DNA of 64,000 nt from Penium margaritaceum (lineage: Eukaryota; Streptophyta; Zygnematophyceae; Desmidiales; Peniaceae). The stretch spans positions 126,283-190,282 of the forward strand of contig SZWC01003567.1 of assembly GCA_023375785.1 (NCBI GenBank), read 5' to 3'. This document shows positions 1 to 12,649 of the stretch, one piece after another. Positions within the stretch are counted from its first letter, which is position 1; every line of letters starts with the position of its first letter. Both the position numbers and the translations under genes were made by a program. A model generated the notes under the pieces. That model was not told the origin of the DNA. It ran no database searches and worked only from the letters and a program-made list of their open reading frames with translations.

Positions 1-913
1 GGCAGCGGGTAGCAGATGGCAGACGGCCGCTTGAGAGTTGCTTGCGCCTGATGTGGGCGACAGGTCACCGGTTGTTGGCCACAGGCGCGGAGATGGGCGC
101 AGGGCTTCCTTGGGATGACAAGGCGTTTCTTCAGCGCGGAGAACTTGTCAGGCAGAGCTGCTGATGTCAGCTGCTGGCGAAGCGACGCGGCGTGGGACGA
201 TGATAGCGGCGGCAGAGGATTGCAGGAGAAAGCGACGGCGGGACGATGGCGGCACAGTGATGACGTAGTTACGGGGCACCAGGTGATGTTGCCTGGTGCT
301 CGGATACCACGTCAGAAGAATGGGGACACGAGAAAAGCAATGGCAAAAGCAGGCAGAAGCGTCAGAACACGCAAGTATATGTCAGTGGAGTGACGTAGGC
401 GAGGACGGTCCGAGGAGTTAGTCACGGAAGCTGATAGAAGCTGAGAGGCGAGATAGCTGAGGTAGACGGTTGATGTGAGAAAGAGTGCTGGCGAGATGAG
501 TGATGGTTGGCGAAGTATGAGAGCTATGCGAAGGAGCGAGCGTGACGGAGTGAAGCGTTGAGAGGGGCTGGCAATGACAAAGAATGCGAGGAGCGAGCAG
601 AGCAAAGACACGGCGGCGAAGCCGTGGAACCAAATGGGAACTGGATGAGCAGAGCTGTTCTGGTTAACTCAAGGGAATGAACGTCCTTGGTATAAAAAGG
701 ACAGAACAGGACAAAGTAGCAACGGCTTCTTTCCGCTAGCCAGACACGGATGACAGGTGTCAGTTTATTAGGGGATGAATTGGACTATCGGGTCTAACGG
801 TTAGGTCGACTAGGAGACCGTTGCCAAGGTGATTCAGGTGAGGACCTGAACCCTTATTGAGAGCTCAGTATTTTCTTGAGGAGTGACCTCTGTCAGAGTC
901 CTTGTATTTTCTG
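1..913. other. Non-satellite left flank, no gene recognised
   Basis: This stretch has no similarity that I can see to the satellite that starts at about 914. The plus strand is rich in G and A, especially at 400-600. Short reading frames on both strands (for example 115-393 plus and 312-611 minus) have Arg- or Ser-rich low-complexity products and match no family I know, so I do not call them genes. A TATA-like box lies at 691-700, and an 11-bp palindrome (ctaac-g-gttag) at 794-804. The TATA-like box about 220 bp before the satellite edge would also fit the U3-R-U5 end of an LTR abutting the array, but no matching second LTR, primer-binding site or TG/CA border could be seen. Confidence 0.6.
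691..700 (+). promoter_or_regulatory. TATA-box-like motif
   Basis: The sequence tataaaaagg is a good match to a eukaryotic TATA box. No convincing reading frame follows it before the satellite begins, so it may belong to a gene promoter or to an LTR fragment. Called from the motif alone. Confidence 0.35.
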
Positions 914-980
914 ACGTGGCTATTGTGTGCAATGCCCTGACAACGTTAGCATGTGCCACTGACAATGACCACAAATCTAT

Positions 981-1548
981 CCAAGTGACTTTTACTTCTA
1001 TTGATCATAACACGAGTCACCCACGGGCACAGTGTCCAATCACGATACAGATGTACTAGGCATGATGTTGTAGGTAAAAACAGGGTAGAATAGTGGTGGC
1101 TCGATGTGGCTATTTTACGCTATGCCTTGACAAAGTAGGCATGTGCCACTGACCATGACCACAAATGTATCCAAGTGACCTTTACTTCTATTGATCATAA
1201 CACGAGTCACCCACGGGCACAGTGTCCAATCACGATACAGATGTACTAGGCATGATGTTGTAGGTAAAAACAGGGTAGAATAGTGGTGGCTCGATGTGGC
1301 TATTTTACGCTATGCCTTGACAAAGTAGGCATGTGCCACTGACCATGACCACAAATGTATCCAAGTGACCTTTACTTCTATTGATCATAACACGAGTCAC
1401 CCACGGTCACAGTGTCCAATCACGATACAGATGTACTAGGCATGATGTTGTAGGTAAAAACAGGGTAGAATAGTGGTGGCTCGATGTGGCTATTTTACGC
1501 TATGCCTTGACAAAGTAGGCATGTGCCACTGACCATGACCACAAATGT
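981..1548 (+). repeat. Three near-identical type B monomers at the array edge
   Basis: Three consecutive 190-bp units share private variants: cacgagtcacccacgg, cacgatacag, gatgttgtaggtaaaaacag and tattttacgctatgcc. The shift is exactly 190 bp (1,021, 1,211, 1,401). The neighbouring monomers do not carry these variants, so this is a small, local, recent amplification beside the left boundary of the array. Confidence 0.85.
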
Positions 1549-2289
1549 ATGTAAGTGACTTTTACTTCTATTGATCATAACACGAGTCAGCCACGGTCAG
1601 AGCGTCCAATCACCATGCACATCTTATATGCATGACCTTGCAGGTATAAACAAGGTAAGAAACCGGTGACTTGGCACGGCTATAGTGCGCAATGCCTTGA
1701 CAAAGTTGGCATGTGCCACTGACCATGACCACAAAGTTTACCAAATACCTATATACGGCTATGAATCATAACACGAGTCAGCCACGGGCAGAGTGTCCTA
1801 TCAGAGTGCAAATATACTGGACCTTGCAGGTATAAAACACGGTAGAATGCTGGTTGCTCAGTGTGGCTATTGTGCGCAATGCCTTGACAAAATTGGCATG
1901 TGCCACTGACCATGACCACAAATGTATCCAAGTGACTTTTACTTCTATTGAGCATAACACGAGTCAGCCACGGTCAGAGTGTCCAATTACAGGGCAGATG
2001 TACTAGGCATGATCCTGCAGGTGCAAACAAGTTAGAATACTGGTGGCTTGGTGTGGCTATTGTGCGTAATGCCTTGACAAAGTTAGCATGTGCTACTGAC
2101 CATGACAACAATCCAAATGACTTTGACTTCTATGAATCATAACACGAGTCAGCCACGGTCAGAGTGCCCAATCAAAACGCACATCTAATATGCATGACCT
2201 TACAGGTATAAACAAGGTAAAAAACCAGTGGCTTGGCACGGCTATTGTGCGCAATGCATTGACAAAGTTGGCATGTGCCACTGACCATG

Positions 2290-4390
2290 ACCACAAAGAT
2301 TACCAAGTACATTAAACGGCTATGAATCATAACACAAGTCAGCCACAGTCAGAGTGTCCAATCATATTGCAGATATAATGGGCATGACCTTGCAGGTATA
2401 AACAAGGTAGAATCATGGTGGATGGGTATGGCTATTGTGTGCAATGCATTGACAAATTTGGCATGTGCCACTGACCATGACCACGAATGTATCCAAGTAA
2501 CGTTTACGTCTATTCATCATAACACGAGTCAGCCACGGTCAGAGTGTCCAATCACAGTGCAGATGTATTAAGCATGATATTGCAGGTACAAAAAAGGTAA
2601 AACACCAGTGGCTTGGTGTGGCTACTTTGGCAATGCCTTGACAAAATTGGCATGTGCCACTTACCATGACCACAAAGTTTACCAGGTGACTTTACCTTCT
2701 ATGAATCGTAACACGAGTCAGCCACGGTCAGAGTGCCCAATCACAAGGCACATCTAATATGCATTACCTTGCAGGTATAAACAAGCTACAAAACTGGTGG
2801 CTTGGCCCGGCTATTGTGCGCAATGCCTTGACAAAGTTGGCATGTGCCACTGACCATGACCACAAAGTTTACCAAGTACCTTAAACGGATATGAATCATA
2901 ACACGAGTCAGCTATGGTCAGAGTGTCCAATCAAAGTGCAGATATACTGGGCATGACCTTACATGTATAAACAAGGTAAAATACTGGTGGCTCGGTGTGG
3001 CTATTGTGCGCAATGCCTTGACAGAGTTGGCATGTGCCACTGACCATGACCACAAATGTGACCAAGTGACTGTTACTTCTATTGATCATAACATGAGTCA
3101 GCCACGGTCACAGTGTCCAATCACAGTGCAGATGTACTAGGCATGCTCTTGCAGGTACACACAAGGTAGAATACTGGTGGCTTGGTGTGGCTATTGTGCG
3201 CAATGCCTGTACAAAGTTGGCATGTGCCACTGACCATGACGACAAAGTTTACCAAGTGACCTTGACTTCTACGAATCATAACACGAGTCAGCCACGGTCA
3301 GAGTGCCCAATCAAAACGCACATCTAATATGCATGACCCTGCAGGTACAAAAAAGGTAAAAAACCGGTGGCTTAACACGGCTATTGTGCGCAATGCCTTC
3401 ACAAAGTAGGCATGTGCCACTGACCATGACCACAAAGTTTACCAAGTACATTTAACGGCTATGAATCATAACACAAGTCAGCCACAGTTAGAGTGTCCAG
3501 TCACAGTGCAGATATACTGGGCATGACCTTACAGACATAAGGTAGAATACTGGTGGCTCGGTGTGGCTATTGTGCGCAATTCCTTGACAAAGTTGGCATG
3601 TGCCACTGACCGTGACCACAAATATATCCAAGTGACTTTTACTTCTATTGATCATAACACCAGTCAGACACGGTCACAGTGTCCTATCACAATACAGATC
3701 TGCTAGGCATGATCTTGCAGGTACAAACAAGGTAGAATACTGGTGGCTCGGTGTGGCTATTTTGCGCTATGCCTTGACAAAGTTGGCATGTGCCACTGAC
3801 CATGACCACAACCTTTACTAAGTACCTTAAATGGCTATGAATCACAATACGAGTCAGCCACGGGCAGAGTGTCCAAGGACAGTGCAGATATACTGGGCAT
3901 GACCTTGCAGGTATAAAACAGGGTAGAATACTGGTGGCTCAGTGTGGCTATTGTACGCAATGCCTTGAAAAAGTTGGCATGTGCCACTGACCATGACCAC
4001 AAATGTATCCAAGTGATTTTTACATATATTGATCATAACATGAGTCAGCCACGGTCAGAGTGTCCAATCACAGTGCAGATGTACTGGGCATGATCTTACA
4101 GGTTCAAACAAGGTAGAATACTGGTGGCTCGGAATGGCTATTGTGCGCAGTGCCTTGACAAAGTTGGCATGTGCCACTGACCATGACCACAAAGTTTACA
4201 AAGTAACTTTAACTTCTACAAATCGTAACACGAGTCAGCCACGGTCAGAGTGCCCAATCACAGTGCACATCTAATATGCATGACCTCGCAGGTAGAAACA
4301 AGTTTAAAAACCAGTGGCTTGGCACGGCTATTGTGCGCAATGCCTTGACAAAGTTGGCATGTGCCACTGACCATGACCACAAAGTTTACC
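2290..4390 (+). repeat. A-B-C trimeric higher-order repeat stretch
   Basis: Type blocks follow in the order A (about 2,300), B (2,490), C (2,685), A (2,875), B (3,062), C (3,251), A (3,440), B (3,635), A (3,820), B (4,010), C (4,200). This gives a repeat of roughly 570 bp, three monomers long. Elsewhere the order drifts: C and A alternate between about 14.8 and 20 kb, and B dominates from about 36 to 49 kb. Confidence 0.75.
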
Positions 4391-7300
4391 GAGTGACTAT
4401 AACATCTACGAATCGTAACACAAGTCAGCCACAGTCAGAGTGCCCAATTACAGTTTAGATGTGCTAGGCATGACCTTGCAGGTATAAACAAAGTACAAAA
4501 CTGGTTGCTTGGCACGACTATTGTGCGCAATGCCTTCACAAAGTTTGTATGTGCCACTGACCATGTCCACAAAGTTTACAAAAACTATAAACGGCTATGA
4601 CTCATAACACGAGTCATTCACAGTCAGAGTGTCCAACGACAGTGCAGATGTACTAGGCATGACCTTGTAGATATAAACAAGGTAGAATACTAGTGGCTCA
4701 GTGTGGCTATTGTGTGCAATGCCCTGACAAAGTTGGCATGTGCCACTGACCATGACCACAAATGTATCAAAGTGACTTTTACTTCTATTGATCATAACAC
4801 GAGTCAGCCACGGTCAGAGTGTCCAATCACAGTGCAGATGTACTAGGAATGATCTTGCAGGTACAAACAAGGTAGAATACTGGTGTGTTTGTGTGGCTAT
4901 TGTGCGCAATGACTTGACAATTTTGGCATGTGCCACTGACCATGACCACAACGTCTACGAGTCGTAACACAAGTCAGCCACAGTCAAAGTGCCCAATCAC
5001 AGTGCACATCTAATATGCATGACCTTGCAGGTATAAACAAGGTAAAATACCGGTGGCTTGACACGGCTATTGTACGCAATGCCTTGACAAAGTTGGCATG
5101 TGCCACTGACCATGACCAGGCTCTTTACCAAGTACCTTAAACGGTTATGAATCAAAACACGCGTCACCTACGATCAGAGTGTCCAATCACATTGCACATG
5201 TACTAGGCATGATCTTGCAGGTGCAAACAAGGTAGAATACGGGTGGCTCGGTGTGGCTATTGTGTGCAATGTCTTCACAGAGTTGGCATGTGCCACTGAC
5301 CATGATCACAAAGTTTACCAAGTGACTAGCGTCTACAAATCGTAACACGAGTCAGACACTGTCAGAGTGCCCAATCATAGTGCACATCTAATATGCATGA
5401 CCTTGCTGGTATAAAAAGGTAAAAAACCGGTGGCTTGACACGGCTATTGTGCGCAATGCCTTGACAAAGTCGGCACGGGGCACTGACCATGACCACAAAG
5501 TTTACCAAGTACGTTAAACGGCTATGAACTCTAACACGAGTCAGCCACGATCAGAGTGTCAAATCACAGTGCAGATATACTGGGCATGACCTTACAGGTT
5601 TAAACAAGGTAGAATACTGGTGGCTCGGTGTGGCTATTGTGCGCAATGCCTTGACAAAGTTGGCATGTGCCACTGACCATGACCACAAATGTATCCAAGT
5701 GACGCTTACGTCTATTGATCATAACACGGGTCAGCCATGGTCAGAGTGTCCAATCACACTGCAGATGTTTTAGGCATGATTGTGCAGGTACGAACAAGGA
5801 AAAAAACCGGTGGCTTGGCACGGCTATCGTGCGCAATGCCTTGACAAAGTTGGCATGTGCCACTCACCATGACTACAAAGTTTACCAAGTGACCTTAACT
5901 TCTACGAATCGTAACACGAGTCAGCCACAATCAGAGTGCCCAATCACAGTGCACATCTAATATACAGGATCTTGCAGGTATAAACAAGGTCAAAAACCGT
6001 TGGCTTGGCACAGCTATTGTGCGCAATGCATTGACCAAGTTTGCATGTGCCACTGACCATGACAACAAAGTTTACCAAGTACCTTAAACGGCTATGAATC
6101 ATAACACGAGTCAGCCACGGTCAGAGTGTCCAATCACAGTGCAGATGTACTTTTACTTCTATTGATCATTAAACGAGTCAGCCACGGTCAGAGTGCCCAA
6201 TCTCTGTGCACATCTAATATGCATGACATTGCAGGTATGAACACGGTAAAAAACCGGTGGCTTGGTACGGCCATTGTGCGCAATGTCTAGACAAAGTTGG
6301 CATGTGCCACTGACAATGACCACAAAGTTTACCAAGTACAATAAACGGCTATGAATCATAACACAAGTCAGCCACAATCAGAGTGTCCAATCACAGTGCA
6401 CATACACTAGGCATGACCTTGCAGGTATAAAAAAGGTAGAATACTGGTGGCTCTGTGTGGCTATTGTGCGCAATGCCTTGAAAGAGTTGGCATGTGCCAC
6501 TGACCATGACCACAACTGTATCCAAGTAACATTTACTTCTATTGATCATAACACGGGTCAGCCACGGTTAGTGTGTCCAATAACAGAGCATATATACTAG
6601 GCATGATCTTGCAGGTACAAAAAAGGTAGAGTAATAGTGGCTCAGTGTGGCTATTATGTGCAATGCCTTGACAATGTTGGCATGTACCACTGACCATGAC
6701 CACAGAGTTTACCAAGTGACTTTAACTTCTACAAATCGTAACACACGTCAGCCACATTCAGAGTACCCAAGCACAATTCACATCTAGTATGCATGACCTT
6801 GCTGTTATAAGCAAGGTAAAAAACCGGTAGCTTGGCACGGCTATTATGCACAATGCCTTGAGAAAGTTGACATGTGCCACTGACCATGACCACAAAGTTT
6901 ACCAAGTACATTAAACAGCTATAAATCATAACACGAGTCAGCCATGGTTTGAGTGTCCAATCACAGTGCAGATGTACTAAGCATGATCTTGCAGGTGCAA
7001 AAATGGTATGATACTGGTGGTTCGGTGTCGGTATTGTGCGCAATGCCTTGACAAAGTTGGCATGTGCCACTGACCATGACCACAAAGTTTACCAATTACC
7101 TTGAACGGCTATGAATCATAAGAAGAGTCAGCCACGGTCAGAGTGTCCAATGACAGTGCAGATGTACTACGCATGATCTTGCATGTACAAACAAGGTAGA
7201 ATACTGGTGGCTCGGTGTGGCTATTGTGCGTAATGCCCTGAGAAAGTTGGCATGTTCCACTGACCACGACCACAAATGTATCCAAGTGACTTTTACTTCT

Positions 7301-7600
7301 ATTGATCATAACATGAGTCAGCCACCTTCAGAGTGTCCAATCACAGTGCAGATGTACTAGGCATGATCTTGCAGGTACAAACAAGTAGAATACTGGTGTC
7401 TCGGTGTGGCTATTGTGCGCAATGACCTGACAAAGTTGGCATGTGCCACTGACCATGACCACAAAGTTTACCAATTGACTTTAACTTCTACGAATCGTAA
7501 CACGAGTCAGCCACGATCAGCGTGCCCAATCACAGTACACATCTATTATGAATGACCTTGCAGGCATAAAGAAGGCGAAAAACTGGTGGCTTGGAACGGC
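3900..7600 (+). repeat. Segmental duplication S1, copy 1 (partner 22.1-30.4 kb)
   Basis: Monomers here pair one for one with those at about 22.1-30.4 kb through shared rare variants. Position 4,276 matches 22,435 (offset 18,159), 6,601 matches 24,707 (offset 18,106) and 7,161 matches 29,992 (offset 22,831). The jump from 18,106 to 22,831 is 4,725 bp, exactly 25 x 189, the extra length of the homogeneous block in the other copy. The single monomer at about 6,725-6,913 is the counterpart of the amplified one; it shares tagcttggcacggctat and atgcacaatgccttga. Confidence 0.8.
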
Positions 7601-7999
7601 TATTGTGCGCAATGCCTTGACAAAGTTGGCATGTGTCACTGACCATGACCACACTGTTTACCAAGTACCTTAAATGGCTACTAATCATAACACGCGTCAC
7701 CCACGGTCATAGTGTCCAACCATAGTGCAGATGTACCAGGCATGATCTTAAAGGTGCAAATAATGTATAATACTGGTTGCTTGGTGTGGCTATTGTGCGC
7801 AATGCCTTAACAAATTGGCATGTGCCACTGACCATGACCACGAAGTTTACCAAGTGACTTTAACTTAACGAATCGTAACACAAGTCAGCCACAGTCAGAG
7901 TTCCCAATCACAGTGCACATCTAATATGCATGACCTTGCAGGTATACACAAGGTAAAAAACCAGTGGCTTGGCACGGCTATTGTGCGCAATGCCTTGAC

Positions 8000-9190
8000 A
8001 AAGTTGGCATGTGCCACTGACCATGACCACAACGTTTACCAAGTGACTTTAACTTCTACGAATTGTAACACGAGTCAGGCACATTCGGAGTGCCCAATTA
8101 CAAGGCATATGTAATGTGCATGACCTTGCACGTATAAAGAAGGTAAAAAACCGGTGGCTTGGCACGGCTATTGTGCGCAATGCCTTGACAAAGATGGCAT
8201 GTGCCACTGACCATGACCACAAAGTTTACCAAGTACATTAAACGGCTACGAATTATAACACGAGTCAGCCACGGTCAGAGTGTCCAATCACAGTGCAGAA
8301 ATACTGGACATGACCTTACAGGTATAAACAAGGTAGAATACTGGTGGCTCCGTGTGGCTATTGTGGGCAATGCCTTGACAAAGTTGGCATGTGCCACTGA
8401 CCATGACCACATCTGTATCCAAGTGACGTTTACGTCTATTGATCATAACACGAGTCAGCCACGGTCAGAGTGTCCAATCACAGTGCAGATGTACTAGGCA
8501 TGATCTTGCAGATGCAAACAAGGTAAAACACCTGTGGCTTGGTGTGGCTACTGTGCGCAATGCCTTGACAAAGTTGGCATGTGCCACTGACCATGACCAC
8601 AACGTTTACCAAGTGACTTTAACTTCTACGAATTGTAACACGAGTCAGGCACATTCGGAGTGCCCAATCACAAGGCACATGTAATGTGCATGACCTTGCA
8701 CGTATAAAGAAGGTAAAAAACCGGTGGCTTGGCACGGCTATTGTGCGCAATGCCTTGACAAAGATGGCATGTGCAACTGACCATGACCACAAAGTTTACC
8801 AAGTACATTAAACGGCTACGAATTATAACACGAGTCAGCCACGGTCAGAGTGTCCAATCACAGTGCAGAAATACTGGACATGACCTTACAGGTATAAACA
8901 AGGTAGAATACTGGTGGCTCCGTGTGGCTATTGTGGGCAATGCCTTGTCAAAGTTGGCATGTGCCACTGACCATGACCACATCTGTATCCAAGTGACGTT
9001 TACGTCTATTGATCATAACACGAGTCAGCCACGGTCAGAGTGTCCAATCACAGTGCAGATGTACTAGGCATGATCTTGCAGTTGCAAACAAGGTAAAACA
9101 CCTGTGGCTTGGTGTGGCTACTGTGCGCAATGCCTTGACAAAGTTGGCATGTGCCACTTACCACGACCACAACGTTTACCAAGTGACTTT
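8000..9190 (+). repeat. 570-bp trimer duplicated in tandem
   Basis: The stretch from about 8,020 repeats at a shift of exactly 570 bp (8,031 to 8,601; 8,221 to 8,791) with very few differences. Shared private variants include caggcacattcggag, cagaaatactggacatg and catctgtatccaagtgacg. The unit holds one C, one A and one B monomer, so the exchange unit equals the trimeric higher-order repeat. Confidence 0.88.
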
Positions 9191-10139
9191 AACTTCTACG
9201 AATCGTAACACAAGTCTGCCATGGTCAGAGTGCCCAATGACAGTGCACATCTAACATGCATGACCGTGCAGCTAAAAACAAGGTAAAAAACCGGTTGCTT
9301 GGCACGGGTATTGTGCGCAATGCCTTGACAAAGTTGGCATGTGCCAATTTTCATGACCGCAATGTTTACCAAGTGACTTTAACTTCTACGAATCAAAACA
9401 CGGGTCAGCCACATTCAAAGTGCCTAATCACATTGAACATCTAATATGCATTACCTTTCAGGTATAAACAAGGTAAAAGACCGGTGGCTTGGTAGGACTA
9501 TTGTGCGCAATGCCTTGACAAAGTTGGCATGTGCCACTGACCATGATCACAAAGCTTACCAAGTACCTTAAACGGCTATGAATCATAACACGAGTCAGCC
9601 ACGGTCAGAGTGTCTAATCTCAGTAAAGATATACTGGGTATGACCTTACAGGTATAAACAAGGTAGAATACCGGTGGCTCGGTATGGCTATTGTGTGCAA
9701 TGCCCTGACAAAGTTGGCATGTGCCACTGACCATGACCACAAGTGTATCTAAGTGACTTTTACTTTTATTGATCATAACATGAGTCAGCCACGGTTAGAG
9801 TGTCCAATCACAGTGCAGATGTACTAAGCATGATCTTACAGGTGCAAAGAAGGTGGAATACTGGTGGCTGGGTGTGGCTGGTGTGCGCAATGCCTTGACA
9901 AAGTTGGCATGTGCCACTGACCATGACAACAAGGTTTACCAAGTGAATTTAACTTCTACGAATCGTAACACGAGTCAGCTATGGTCAGAGTGCCCAATCA
10001 CAGTGCACATCTAATATGCATAACCTGGCAGGTATAAACTAGTTAAAAAACCAGTGGCTTGGCACGGCTATTGTGCGCAATGCCTTGACAAAGTTGGCAT
10101 GTGCCACTGACAATGACCACAAAGTTTACCAAGTACCTT

Positions 10140-11110
10140 AAACGGCTATGAATCATAAGATGAGTCAGGCACGGTCAGAGTGTTCAATCACATTGCAGAT
10201 ATACTGAGCATGATCTTTCACGTGTAAGCTATAATAGAGGTGGCTCGGTCTGGCTATTGTACGCAATGGCTTGACAAAGTTGGCATGTGCCACTGACCAC
10301 GACGACAAATGTATGGAAGTGAGTTTTTCTTCTATTGATCACAACACGAGTCAGCCACGGTCAGAGTGCCCAATCACAGTGCAGATGCACTAGGCAGGAT
10401 CTTGTAGGTGCAAACAAGGTAGAATACTGGTGGCTCGGTGTGGCTATTGTGCGCAATGCCTTGACAAGGTTGGCATGTGCCACTGACCATGAGCACAAAG
10501 TTTACACAGTGACTTCAACTTCTACGAAGTGTAACACGAGTCAGCCAAAGTCAGAGGGCCCAATCACAGTTCACATGTACTAGGCATGACCTTACAGGTA
10601 TAAACAAGGTAAAAATCCTGTGGCTTGACACAGCTTTTGTGCGCAATGCCTTGACCAAGTTGGCATGTGCCACTTACCATAACCACAAAGTTTACCAAGT
10701 AACTTAAACGGCTATGAATGATAACAGGAGTCTGCCACGGGCAGAGTGTCCATTCACAGTGAAGATATACTGGGCATGACCTTGCAGGTATGAACAAGGT
10801 AGAATACTGGTGCCTCGGTGTGGCTATTGTGCGCAATTCATTGGCAAAGTTTGCATGTGCCACTGACCATGACCATAAATGTATCCAAGGGACTTTTACA
10901 TCTATTGATCATAACACAAGTCAGCCACGGTCAGAGTGTCCAATCACATTGCAGATGTACTAGGCATTATCTTGAAGGTTCAAACAAGGTAGAACACCGG
11001 TGGCTCGGAATGGCTATTGTGCGTAATGCCTTGACGATGTTGGCATGTGCCACTGACCATGACCACAAAGTTTACCAAGTGACCTTACCTTCTACGAATC
11101 GTAACACGAG
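10140..11110 (+). repeat. Segmental duplication S2, copy 1 (partner 20.6-22.3 kb)
   Basis: A rare short monomer variant (taagctataata) lies at 10,221 and again at 20,646 (offset 10,425). Further right, 10,335 pairs with 21,515 and 10,564 with 21,744 (offset 11,180), so the second copy has gained about four monomers. The variant ggctcggaatggctattg after a ggttcaaac motif is shared too. Confidence 0.7.
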
Positions 11111-12649
11111 TAAACCACGGTCAGAGTGCCCAATCACAGTGTACATCTAATATGCATGACCTTGCAGGTATAAACAAGGTAAAAACCGGTGGCTTGGCAC
11201 GGCAATTGTGCGCAATGCCTTGACAAAGTTGGCATGTGCCAATAACCATGACCAGAACGTTTACCAGGTGACTTTAATGTCTACGAACCGTAACACGAGT
11301 CAGCCACAGTGAGAGTGCCCAATCACAGTTCAAATGTACTAGGCATGACCTTGCAGGTATAAACAAGGTAAAAAACAGGTGGCTTGGCATGGCTATTGTG
11401 CGCAATGCCTTGACGAAGTTGGCATGTGCCAGTGACCATAACCACAAAGTTTACCAAGTACCTCAAATAGCTATGACTCATAACACGAGTCAGCCACGGT
11501 CGGAGTGTCCAATGTCAGTGCAGATGTACTAGGCATGCTCTTACAGGTACAAACAAGGTGGAATACTGGAGGCTCGGTGTGGCTGTTGTGCGCAATACCA
11601 TGACAAAGTTGGCATGTGCCAGTGACCATGACGACAAATGTATCCAAGTGACTTTTTTTTCTATTGATCATAACACGAGCCAGCGACGGTCAGAGTGTCC
11701 AATCACAGTGCAGACGTACTATGCATGATCTTGCATGTACAAACAAGGTAGAATACTGGTGTCTCGGTTTGGCTATTGTGCGCAATGACTTGACAAAGTT
11801 GGCATGTGCCACTGACCATGACCACACAGTTTACCAAATGACGTTAACTTCTAGGAATCCTAACACGAGTCAGCCACGGTCAGAGTGCCCAATCACAATG
11901 CACATCTAATATGCATGACCTTACAGGTATACACAGGGTAAAAACCGGTCGCTTGGCACGGCTATTATGGGCAATGCCTTGACAAAGTTGGCATGTGCCA
12001 CTTACCATGACCACAATGTTTACCAAGTAGCTTTAGCTTCTACGAATCGTAACACGAGTCAGCCACATTCAGAGTGCCCAATAACAGTGCACATCTAAAA
12101 AGCATGACCTTGCAGGTATAAACAAGGTAAAATACCGGTGGCTTGGCACGGCTATTGTGCGCAATGCCTTGACAAAGTTGGCATGTGCCACTGACCATGA
12201 CCACAACGTTTACCAAGTGCCTTAAACGGCTATGAATCATAACACGCATTACCCACGGTCAAAGTGTCCAATGACAGTGCAGATGTACTAGGCATGATCT
12301 TGCAGGTGCAAACAAGGTAGAATACGGGTGGCCCGGTGTGGCTATTGTGCGCAATGCCTTGACAAAGTTGGCATGTGCCACTGACCATGACCACAAATGC
12401 ATCCAATTGACTTTTAAATCTATTGATCATAATACGAGTCAACCACGGTCAGAGTGTCCAGTCACAGTATAGATGTACTAGGAATGATCTTGCAGGTTCA
12501 AACAAGGTAGAGTACTGGTGGCTCGGACTGGCGATTGTTGACACTGTCGGCATGTGCCACTGACCATGACGACAAAGTTTACCAGGTGACTTTACCTTAT
12601 ACGAATCGTAACACGAGTCAACCACGGTCATAGTGTCCAATCACAGTGC

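Noticed and set aside
115-393. Plus-strand 92-codon frame in the left flank
   Set aside because: The composition is Arg/Gly/Ser-rich with no domain, and it lies upstream of the only promoter-like motif.
4101-4113. RNA polymerase III B-box-like ggttcaaacaagg in some monomers
   Set aside because: Most monomers have ggtgcaaac, ggtacaaac or ggtataaac instead, and no A box lies at the right distance upstream, so a tRNA or SINE origin is not supported.
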